In this document: positions 44,979 to 51,891 of the stretch, piece after piece
Layout: every line of letters starts with the position of its first letter
How positions within the stretch are numbered: position 1 is the stretch's first letter
Assembly: GCF_003185655.1 (NCBI RefSeq)
Contig: NZ_QHJQ01000001.1
Coordinates: 372,001-436,000, forward strand
DNA: 64,000 nucleotides
Reading direction: 5' to 3'
DNA from: Coraliomargarita sinensis
GTDB lineage: Bacteria; Verrucomicrobiota; Verrucomicrobiia; Opitutales; Coraliomargaritaceae
The notes under the pieces: generated by a model
Database searches by the model: none
Told to the model about the DNA's origin: nothing
What the model saw: the letters and a program-made list of their open reading frames with translations, nothing else
Translations under genes and position numbers: made by a program

Positions 44979-46274
44979 CTAAGCCTCCAACAATTCTTTC
45001 GGCATGTCCTTGTCGCTGAGGCGCTCGATTTTGGCCCCGAGTCCGGCGAGCTTCTGCTCGAAGCGCTCGTAGCCGCGGTCGAGATGATAGATGCGCTGGA
45101 TCCAGGTTTCGCCGGTGGCGGCGAAGGCGGCAAGGATCAGTGCGGCCGAAGCACGCAGGTCGGAGGCCATGACCGGGGCGCCGGAAAGTTTGGAGGCACC
45201 TTTAACGATGGCGCTGGGCCCTTCGATGGCGATGTCGGCGCCCATCCGCTGGAGCTCGGGCACGTGCATGAAGCGGTTGGGGTAGATCCGTTCGGTGATA
45301 ATGGAAATGCCTTCGACCTGCGTCATGAGAGCACAGAGTTGGGCCTGCAGGTCGGTGGGAAAGCCAGGGTAGGGCAGAGTAATGCAATCGACCGGCTTGA
45401 GTGATCCCTCGTAGGGAAGCACGCGAATGTTGTCGCCCTCGATTTTCAGCGGCACGCCGGATTCCTCCAGCTTGTCCAGAAAGGCGCCGAGCAGGTTGGG
45501 TGGAATGCCCTTCACGGTAACATCGCCTCGAGTGATGGCGGCGGCCACAATAAAGGTGCCGGCTTCGATACGGTCGGCAATAACGCTGTGTTCGCAGCCG
45601 TGGAGTTTTTCCACGCCTTCAATCGTGAGTTCGGGGCTGCCGATCCCTTCAATTTTGGCGCCCATCTTCACCAGCAGGTTGCAGAGGTCGACTACTTCCG
45701 GTTCGCAGGCAGCACATTCGATTCGGGTGGTGCCGGGCGCGAGCACGGCGGCCATCACGATGTTGGCGGTGCCGGTGACGGTGCTGCCACTGCGGCCGCC
45801 GAGGAAGACCGGGCCGCCCTGTATCTTCGAGGCATCCACGTGGACGTAGCCGTTGGTAATCTCAACCTCGCAATTGAGTTTGGCCAGGCCCTTGAGGTGC
45901 AGATCGATCGGGCGGGGCCCAATGACACATCCGCCCGGGATAGAGACCTCGGCCTTGCGCAGGCGGGCGGTCAGCGGCCCGAGCAGGCAGACTGAAGCGC
46001 GCATCTTACGCACGAGTTCGTAGGGCGCGATATGAGTTAACTCAGCCGCCTTGAGCTTCCAGACGCCCGGTTCCGGGTTTTCGACCTCCGAGCCGACGTG
46101 GCTCAGAATCTCCACCATGAAGCGGATGTCGCTCAGGTCGGGGACGTTGCGCAGGGTGACTGCTTCATCTGTCAGCAGGGTGGCGGCGAGTAGTGGCAGT
46201 GCGGCATTCTTTGCCCCGCCGACCTCGATCTCACCTTTAAGCGGGCCGCTGCGACTGACTTTGAAGACGTCCAT
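44979..46274 (-). CDS. murA: UDP-N-acetylglucosamine 1-carboxyvinyltransferase MurA
   Basis: MurA transfers enolpyruvate from PEP to UDP-GlcNAc, the first committed step of peptidoglycan synthesis. The 431-aa enzyme has the N-terminal GGAKNAALPLLAATLLTDE, the active-site loop SIPGGCVIGPRPIDLHLKG with the fosfomycin-target Cys at 116, YPGFPTDLQAQLCALMTQ and a C-terminal HLDRGYERFEQKLAGLGA. The Cys is retained, so fosfomycin sensitivity at this site is expected. It begins 9 nt after the stop of the disordered basic protein gene, so the two form an operon. Confidence 0.97.
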   Translation of the reverse strand: MDVFKVSRSGPLKGEIEVGGAKNAALPLLAATLLTDEAVTLRNVPDLSDIRFMVEILSHVGSEVENPEPGVWKLKAAELTHIAPYELVRKMRASVCLLGPLTARLRKAEVSIPGGCVIGPRPIDLHLKGLAKLNCEVEITNGYVHVDASKIQGGPVFLGGRSGSTVTGTANIVMAAVLAPGTTRIECAACEPEVVDLCNLLVKMGAKIEGIGSPELTIEGVEKLHGCEHSVIADRIEAGTFIVAAAITRGDVTVKGIPPNLLGAFLDKLEESGVPLKIEGDNIRVLPYEGSLKPVDCITLPYPGFPTDLQAQLCALMTQVEGISIITERIYPNRFMHVPELQRMGADIAIEGPSAIVKGASKLSGAPVMASDLRASAALILAAFAATGETWIQRIYHLDRGYERFEQKLAGLGAKIERLSDKDMPKELLEA

Positions 46275-46283
46275 GTGAAACTT

Positions 46284-46988
46284 CTATGAGTTGTTGCCCG
46301 GACTGCGGCGATTGTTGCTGCGGCGTTGGCCCTTGCCTCCGCCGCCGCTGCTGCTGCGACGGCCTTTGCCGCCACCGCCACGCCGGTTTTGCCCTTGTCC
46401 ACGATTGCCGCCTTTGCCGCGGGGGCGACCGCCTTGTCCTCCCTTGCCGGAAGGCTTGCCTCGGCCACCTTGTTTTTTCGCGGGTTGCTTCGGGCCCAGG
46501 CCGAAGAAATTTAGGATCGAGGCGATCAGACCGCCTGACTGCGCCTGTTTGGAGCCGCCTTTTTGCTTGCCGGCCGGTTTTTTGCCGCTTTTGGCCGGGC
46601 GGTTCTTCTCCTTTTCGGCACGGCGGGCATCGCGTTCCTTCTTCCGTTCGGCCAGGCGGGCGTCGACCCGTTTGATCGCTGCCAGTGTTTCCGGGCTGGG
46701 TTGCGGATTGGCGTTGCCGGACTTTTCGGGCTTCGCCTTCGGTTTCTCGGCTTTCGGAGCAGGTTTTTCCTTTTTCGCCTTCGGTTCCGGCTTGGCGCCA
46801 CCGCTAAGCTTTTCTTTTTTCAGGGCCTCGGCGGGATCAACTTCGCCGATACTGGAATTGGTGGCGGCGGGTGTGGTCTTAAAGCCTCCACTCCGGCGGC
46901 GGGTCCGTGGCTTGTCACTCGCATCCACGCTGGGTGTGTAGTTTTGCTTCGGGCTGGGTGCCGCTTCAGGTTCTTCGAATTCTGGCAT
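46284..46988 (-). CDS. Disordered Lys/Arg/Gly-rich protein upstream of murA
   Basis: This 234-aa protein is not recognised. The N-terminal third is acidic then Lys/Pro/Ala-rich (EPKAKKEKPAPKAEKPKAKP), the middle has a predicted helix with IKRVDARLAERKKERDARRAE, there is one short hydrophobic stretch (GGLIASILNFFGLG), and the last 60 residues are RGG/GKG-rich (GKGGNRGQGQNRRGGGGKGR). Composition suggests an intrinsically disordered, nucleic-acid-binding protein. It lies 9 nt before murA in the same direction, probably sharing its transcript. Codon choice is that of a real gene, with G+C-rich third positions and a frame free of stops for 705 bases. A role in the cell envelope or RNA binding is unproven. 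Confidence 0.72.
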   Translation of the reverse strand: MPEFEEPEAAPSPKQNYTPSVDASDKPRTRRRSGGFKTTPAATNSSIGEVDPAEALKKEKLSGGAKPEPKAKKEKPAPKAEKPKAKPEKSGNANPQPSPETLAAIKRVDARLAERKKERDARRAEKEKNRPAKSGKKPAGKQKGGSKQAQSGGLIASILNFFGLGPKQPAKKQGGRGKPSGKGGQGGRPRGKGGNRGQGQNRRGGGGKGRRSSSGGGGKGQRRSNNRRSPGNNS

Positions 46989-47242
46989 GATCTGTCTGTT
47001 TATGGTGGTCTCAGTTGTGCGGTCGGGTCCCGCACAGGGATGGATTATCTCTTGAAGCTGTTCTCCGGAAAAGGGCTGCAGTCGCGCGCCGGTCCGAGTG
47101 GCGCCGGCAGTGAGCGGTCCGGTGGAACAGTCTTTTATCGGTAGAGGAGGTAATTTGCAGCCGCAAGGGTTAAGTTCCTCATTTCCAGTGAAAACGAGCT
47201 TAGAGCTTGCCTGCTGGCAGCGCCTTTTCTAGGCAATTCGGT

Positions 47243-47614
47243 ATGGATAAACTTGAGGAGATTTTCGATCTGCAGGACGCGCTCAATAAACGCATCGGCG
47301 TGAACACCGACAACATGTCGGACGAAGAAAAAGCGAAGTGGGTGCTCAACTACACCCGAGCCATGCAACAGGAGATGGCCGAGCTCATCGACTCGGTGCC
47401 CTGGAAATGGTGGGCCAAGTATCAGGACTTCGACGAACAGAATGCCAAGGTCGAGGTGGTGGATCTTTTTCACTTCCTGATTTCAATCGCCCAGGTGCTC
47501 GGGATGACGCCGCAGGATGTCTACGACGCCTACACCAAGAAGAACAAGGTGAACCACAATCGTCAGGACAGCGGCTACACCGAAAAGGACGAAGACGATT
47601 CGAGGCACATCTAG
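47243..47614 (+). CDS. Dimeric dUTPase-like / MazG-type nucleotide pyrophosphohydrolase
   Basis: This 123-aa all-alpha protein (ATG at 47243) fits the dimeric dUTPase (dUTPase-2) group, which hydrolyses dUTP to dUMP and PPi and belongs to the MazG superfamily. Motifs visible are the metal-binding helix QQEMAELIDSVPWKWW and the second acidic helix AKVEVVDLFHFLIS (E and D ligands). The N-terminal helix has KLEEIFDLQDALNKRIG. It is shorter than trypanosomal forms but close to the bacterial/phage ones. The substrate (dUTP versus dCTP or another NTP) cannot be told from sequence alone. Confidence 0.85.
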   Translation: MDKLEEIFDLQDALNKRIGVNTDNMSDEEKAKWVLNYTRAMQQEMAELIDSVPWKWWAKYQDFDEQNAKVEVVDLFHFLISIAQVLGMTPQDVYDAYTKKNKVNHNRQDSGYTEKDEDDSRHI

Positions 47615-47636
47615 ATGATGTGTATTGCTGATTATT

Positions 47637-47719
47637 GATTTCCGATTCCCGAGCAGTTGTCTGCAGCAATTTTCGGCGGCTTCGAAAAATTAGTCATCAG
47701 TAATCGACAATCGGAAATC
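47637..47719. repeat. Long-spaced inverted repeat in the gap before the CPBP gene
   Basis: GATTTCCGATT (47637-47647) and its exact complement AATCGGAAATC (47709-47719) stand 61 bp apart, just before the CPBP gene start. The surrounding bases read like a decayed interspersed element. It may be a remnant of a repeat or form a leader hairpin. Confidence 0.45.
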
Positions 47720-47723
47720 TGCC

Positions 47724-48362
47724 ATGCCCGAAAACCCCATCATGATCCTGCTTTACGTCGGGATCGCCGCCTATGTGGGGAATATGTATTGGGGCGATTA
47801 CAAAGCCCAGAAAGACGGGGAGGTTAATGAGAGTGCCATGCCGGGCGCCTTTCGGGCGTCTGTTCCGGCCTTCCTGATCGCGACCATCGGTGCGCTCTTG
47901 ATCCTGGCGGTGGAGACCGGAGGCGAGATCGCATTGGGCGTCGCTTCGGAACAAAGTGAGATGGTCTGGTATTTCGTTTTCGCGATCGTGGCGGCAGGCA
48001 TCGTCGAAGAGGTGATCTTCCGCGGGTTTCTGGTGGTGGACAAGAAGGGCACGGCTGCCCTCGTGGCCAGCTGCGTCGGTTTTTCGCTACTTTTCGCGGT
48101 CATTCATTTTCATCTCTTTAGTCTGGAATTTCCGGATGAGGTGCCTTGGTGGCAATTCTGGTCGGCGGAGGTCGAGTGGACCCTGACCAGCAAGGCCTGG
48201 TTCACCACTTCGATCCTTTTTGCCAACTCGCTCTGGTTCTATGCCTGTCGTTTTGGTCCTTGGAACCGAACACGTTCGATTTTTCCCTGTATGTTGGCGC
48301 ATGCCGCCAGTAACCTCGGGGTCTTTGTGGTCAAACTCGCTCAGGGCTACGTGATCTTTTAG
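47724..48362 (+). CDS. CPBP-family intramembrane metalloprotease
   Basis: This 212-aa membrane protein has about 6 helices and the three CPBP/ABI (Rce1-like) motifs: VEEVIFRGF (E95, E96, R100), FAVIHFH and MLAHAASN. These residues form the metal-dependent active site inside the membrane. Bacterial members process peptides or prenylated substrates or protect against bacteriocins; which applies here is unknown. A Trp-rich loop (PWWQFWSAEVEW) precedes the last helices and is unusual. The gene stands alone, 68 bp before the sulfatase gene. Confidence 0.87.
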   Translation: MPENPIMILLYVGIAAYVGNMYWGDYKAQKDGEVNESAMPGAFRASVPAFLIATIGALLILAVETGGEIALGVASEQSEMVWYFVFAIVAAGIVEEVIFRGFLVVDKKGTAALVASCVGFSLLFAVIHFHLFSLEFPDEVPWWQFWSAEVEWTLTSKAWFTTSILFANSLWFYACRFGPWNRTRSIFPCMLAHAASNLGVFVVKLAQGYVIF

Positions 48363-48429
48363 TTCCCCGGTTCTGGTTCGGACGCTTCTAGGTTTGGAAC
48401 AAACCCGCTTGTGTGTATCACATAACTTT

Positions 48430-50286
48430 ATGCGTTCACTCCGACACTATTCATTTCTTTATCTCGCCTTCGGCCTTTTCTCTGCGTTGGCGGCACAGGC
48501 CGGTGACCGGCCCAACATCCTCTGGATCGTGAGTGAGGATAATGGCCCCTTCCTTGGGTGTTACGGCGATGAGAATGCCAAAACCCCGAATCTGGATCGT
48601 CTGGCGCAGCGGGGTATTCGCTATGAGAACTTTTTTGCCAACGCCCCGGTCTGCGCGGTGGCCCGGAGCAGTTGGATCTTCGGCGTGCCGGCCGTCACCA
48701 CCGGCACCTTGCACATGCGTTCGCAATACCGCGTTCCGCGCGAGCGTTTCAAGACCTACCCGGAACTGATGAAGTCTGCCGGGTATTATGTGACCAACAA
48801 CAGCAAGACCGATTACAATACGAGTTCGATCCAACCGAACCGCATCTGGAATGAATCCTCCAAGAAGGCCCACTACAGGAAACGTCCGGACGGGGCCCCT
48901 TTTTTTGCCGTATTTAACATACACCACAGTCATGAGAGCCGGATCTTCCCGGGGAGAAAGCCGTCGACCCGGCGCGTGTCCGCCGATGCCATTCACACCC
49001 CGCCTTATCAAAAAGGCACTCCCGAGACCATTGATGACTGGCGGGCCTACTATGAACGGCTGGAGCAAATGGACGCCGAAGTGGGCCGTCTGCTCGAAGA
49101 GCTTGAAGCCTCGGGCGAGGCGGAAAATACCATCGTTGTTTACTGCTCGGATCACGGGGGCGTTACGCTCCGCAGTAAGCGTTACCTGTACGATTCCGGT
49201 ACGCGCGTGCCTCTGATCGTTTCCTTCCCGGAAAAGTGGCAGCATCTGTCGCCCTCGGCGCCCGGTTCGGCCTCCGAACGATTGGTCCAGTTTATCGATT
49301 TGCCCAAAACGTTTTTAAGTCTGCAGGGCGTGCAGGTCCCTGAGGTCATGTCCGGCCGGGTCTTTCTCGGGGAGGAAGTGGAACTGGCTCCCGAATCCGT
49401 CTTCCTTTTTTCCGGCCGCTTTGATGAGGCCCCCGACAACTCCCGCGCGGTCACCGACGGGCGATGGAAATACATTCGCAACTTCGAGCCTGACCGTCCG
49501 CTTTTCCAAATGCTCAATTATCCCATGCGACAGGCGGGGCAGGTGAGCCAGTGGGAAGCTTATCAGGCTGGAAAGACCAACGATAAGCAGTCCGCGCATT
49601 ACCTGCCACCGCAAGCGGAAGAACTTTACGATACCCAGGCGGATCCGGACGAAGTGAACAATCTCGCGGAATCCCGCCCCGAAAAACTTCAGGCCATGCG
49701 GACGCAACTTCGCGACCATATTTTGGCAAGGCATGACCTCGGCTTTATCCCCGAGCCGATGATGGAAGCGCTCAATGTTGTAAAAACCCAAACCATTTAC
49801 AGCTTTGGGCAAAGCGAAGCGAGCTACCCGCTGCCTCGTATCCTTGACCTGGCCATACTGGCTTCGAATGCAGACCCCGCCAATCAGCCGGCACTCGTCC
49901 GGGCTTTTCAGGACGAAAACCCCATCATCCGCTATTGGGCGCTGGTCGGATTGAGAGTACTTGGCGCAAGGGCCCAGAATGTGGATGGGCTCCTCCAGGA
50001 GGCGTTGGCCGATCCGGCACCGAGTGTCCGCATTCAGGCGGCCATTTGCCTTGCGCGACGGGATCAACGTGAGCGGGCACTGCAGTTCCTGCTTCGTGAA
50101 GCGCAGACAGCCTCAGCGGATATCCATGCCGCATGGGCGCTCGATGCGATCAAACTATTGGATGCGCCGGAGGCCCTGGACGGCCTCAGTGAAAAGGAAA
50201 TCGAAGGCTTGAAGAAAGGCTTCAATACGAGGCGGATCGTTGGCCTCCTACAGGCCGGTGGTTCGGTTTCCAGAATGCCGGAATAA
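48430..50286 (+). CDS. Secreted sulfatase with C-terminal HEAT-like repeats
   Basis: This 618-aa protein (ATG at 48430) has a signal peptide (FLYLAFGLFSALAAQA) and a sulfatase domain starting RPNILWIVSEDNGPFLGCYG with metal ligands. The active-site segment is APVCAVARSSWIFG: C75 would become formylglycine and R79 is present, but the usual Pro at the third position is Val. Later blocks NTIVVYCSDHGG and DGRWKYIRN are typical. The C-terminal 150 residues hold HEAT-like repeats (NPIIRYWALVGLRVLGA, PAPSVRIQAAICLARR). It would desulfate an algal or host polysaccharide. No maturase (anSME) or polysaccharide lyase is in the window. Confidence 0.9.
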   Translation: MRSLRHYSFLYLAFGLFSALAAQAGDRPNILWIVSEDNGPFLGCYGDENAKTPNLDRLAQRGIRYENFFANAPVCAVARSSWIFGVPAVTTGTLHMRSQYRVPRERFKTYPELMKSAGYYVTNNSKTDYNTSSIQPNRIWNESSKKAHYRKRPDGAPFFAVFNIHHSHESRIFPGRKPSTRRVSADAIHTPPYQKGTPETIDDWRAYYERLEQMDAEVGRLLEELEASGEAENTIVVYCSDHGGVTLRSKRYLYDSGTRVPLIVSFPEKWQHLSPSAPGSASERLVQFIDLPKTFLSLQGVQVPEVMSGRVFLGEEVELAPESVFLFSGRFDEAPDNSRAVTDGRWKYIRNFEPDRPLFQMLNYPMRQAGQVSQWEAYQAGKTNDKQSAHYLPPQAEELYDTQADPDEVNNLAESRPEKLQAMRTQLRDHILARHDLGFIPEPMMEALNVVKTQTIYSFGQSEASYPLPRILDLAILASNADPANQPALVRAFQDENPIIRYWALVGLRVLGARAQNVDGLLQEALADPAPSVRIQAAICLARRDQRERALQFLLREAQTASADIHAAWALDAIKLLDAPEALDGLSEKEIEGLKKGFNTRRIVGLLQAGGSVSRMPE

Positions 50287-50297
50287 TCTTCTATTTT

Positions 50298-51131
50298 ATG
50301 CCAAGCGAGCAAATGGAATCTGTCGAAGATCGCCTGAATCAAATTCAGGCGATCCTGCCCTCGCTGGGTGAGCAGCTGCTGGAGTTACAAACCGGTGACC
50401 TTGGCGTGCTGACGAAATCGAACACCTTCGATCTATTGACCAAAGCGGATACGGCCAGCGAAGCGCAGTTGGTGGCATTCATTCAGGAAAATTTCGCCGA
50501 CGATGTCATCCTCGCCGAGGAAGGCAGCGTGGCCTCGGATGCGCAAGAGGCGGGGGAGCGGTTTCTCTGGATCCTCGATCCCATCGACGGCACGACCAAT
50601 TACGCCAACGGTCTGCCGGTCTGGGCGATCTCAATCGGATTGATGCAGGATTCCGAAATGGTCGGTGGCATCGTGTGCGCGCCGGGCATGGGCCTTTGTT
50701 ATCGTGCGGTCGCAGGCGCGGGTGCGACCTGCAACGACCGATCCATCTCCGTGAACAAAAAGGCGAGCATGAGTGAGGGGATCATCGCGACCGGCTTCCC
50801 CTACGACCGTGCCAAGCGCGCCGAGCCAATTTGCCGGGCGCTGGAAAATATGCTCCGCCAAGCAGGAGGGATCCGCCGACTGGGGGCCGCCTCGCTCGAT
50901 TTCTGCTTTCTCGCGGATGGGCGTTACGCCGGTTATTATGAAATCGGGCTCAAACCCTGGGACTTTGCTGCGGGCAGCTTGATTGCCCGGGAAGCGGGTG
51001 CGAAGGTGACCGATCTTTCCGGTAAGAGCCTGGATATTTTTAACAGTGCGGGTGTCGTCGCGACCAACAGCATGATCCACGGGGAATTAATGCAAGCCGC
51101 ACAACCTATGATCAGGGCAGCTGAATTATAA
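50298..51131 (+). CDS. Inositol monophosphatase family protein
   Basis: This 277-aa Mg-dependent phosphatase has the family motifs AEEGS (E74/E75), WILDPIDGTTNYANG (DPIDGT at 94-99) and WDFAAGSLIAREAG. It removes phosphate from myo-inositol-1-phosphate or related sugar phosphates; SuhB-like and CysQ-like roles cannot be separated by sequence alone. The start at 50298 lies 11 nt after the sulfatase stop, so they may share a transcript. Length and all catalytic residues are normal. Confidence 0.92.
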   Translation: MPSEQMESVEDRLNQIQAILPSLGEQLLELQTGDLGVLTKSNTFDLLTKADTASEAQLVAFIQENFADDVILAEEGSVASDAQEAGERFLWILDPIDGTTNYANGLPVWAISIGLMQDSEMVGGIVCAPGMGLCYRAVAGAGATCNDRSISVNKKASMSEGIIATGFPYDRAKRAEPICRALENMLRQAGGIRRLGAASLDFCFLADGRYAGYYEIGLKPWDFAAGSLIAREAGAKVTDLSGKSLDIFNSAGVVATNSMIHGELMQAAQPMIRAAEL

Positions 51132-51136
51132 CGGGA

Positions 51137-51155
51137 GTCTCGCCACGACGGCGAC
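51137..51155. repeat. REP-like element, CGCC-ACGAC-GGCG type
   Basis: A hairpin GTCTCGCC-ACGAC-GGCGAC lies just after the phosphatase stop. It matches the family at 29923 and 44897, and the bases after it (GAAACCTTCG) also recur there in altered form. Confidence 0.5.
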
Positions 51156-51194
51156 GAAACCTTCGTTTTAAGACTGGCCGTAGTGCGACAACAA

Positions 51195-51803
51195 TCAACG
51201 CTCAGCCAGCGGTGCTGTGGCCCCCACCTCTTTCAACTCCTTAAGCCGCTCGCTTTCATCCGACCAGTCCTGGGGCAGGCGCTGAACAACGGATAGATCA
51301 TAGCCGGCTTCCTCGAGCTTCTTCAGTTGAGACTGGTAATGCTTGTCATCGATGTCACGGGCGCGGTCCATGATCCAGGCATATTTGCGGCTGGGGTGGC
51401 CGATGATAGTACTTTGATAATCTTCAGACACATCAATGATCACGTAGTCCGATTTAAAGGGCCAGATGAACTGCATTTTCCAGCGGGCCTGGCTGGGGTC
51501 GTCTTCGACAGGAAAACCCTTTGGGGTGAATGTCTTGAGCTCACCGTCGACGCTGCCGTCTCTGAATTGATAGGTCGTTTCCACCTGATTCTTATCATTC
51601 AGGTAGTAGTGTTCGACGGCATTGTGCGCCTTCTTGTCCACCAGAATCGGGGTGTAGCCGTGGACATACCAGACGCCCATGAACTTTCCCAAGTCCACAC
51701 GATCTGCGGTGGGCAGCGGGGTATCTGATGAAGCACAGCCGTTCACAAACCACAGCGAAGCAACTAGCACCAACGAGGTAAACGCAAAATTTTTACCGAA
51801 CAT
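51195..51803 (-). CDS. Outer-membrane lipoprotein lipocalin (Blc-like)
   Basis: This 202-aa protein has a lipoprotein signal peptide ending in the lipobox VNGC (lipidated Cys at 23) and a lipocalin fold with GVWYVHGYTPI, the strand block RWKMQFIWPFKSDYVIID and the C-terminal IMDRARDIDDKHYQ. Bacterial lipocalins of this group bind lipids and help maintain the outer membrane under stress. The Asp after the Cys is absent (ASS), which favours sorting to the outer membrane. A C-terminal helical tail of about 50 residues is somewhat longer than in Blc. Monocistronic by spacing. Confidence 0.9.
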   Translation of the reverse strand: MFGKNFAFTSLVLVASLWFVNGCASSDTPLPTADRVDLGKFMGVWYVHGYTPILVDKKAHNAVEHYYLNDKNQVETTYQFRDGSVDGELKTFTPKGFPVEDDPSQARWKMQFIWPFKSDYVIIDVSEDYQSTIIGHPSRKYAWIMDRARDIDDKHYQSQLKKLEEAGYDLSVVQRLPQDWSDESERLKELKEVGATAPLAER

Positions 51804-51857
51804 ATTAATCTATCGCCAGACCGGAGTATATCTTACGAGCTGGAATTGAAATTAATG

Positions 51858-51881
51858 TAGAGGCATCCGCTAGCGGATGCC
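51858..51881. repeat. REP-like element, perfect palindrome GGCATCCGC/GCGGATGCC
   Basis: TAGAGGCATCCGC is followed by TAGCGGATGCC, giving a 20-bp perfect palindrome from GGCATCCGC to GCGGATGCC with central TA. It belongs to the same family as the pair at 23831 and 23979. It sits between the lipocalin and the M3 peptidase genes, after the stop of the latter. Confidence 0.6.
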
Positions 51882-51891
51882 GGGAGGCGCT

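Noticed and set aside
46989..47242. Possible structured RNA upstream of the dUTPase gene (hairpin TGTGCGG...CCGCACA at 47016-47036)
   Set aside because: A single 7-bp hairpin without SRP, 6S, RNase P or tmRNA signatures is not enough to call an RNA gene.
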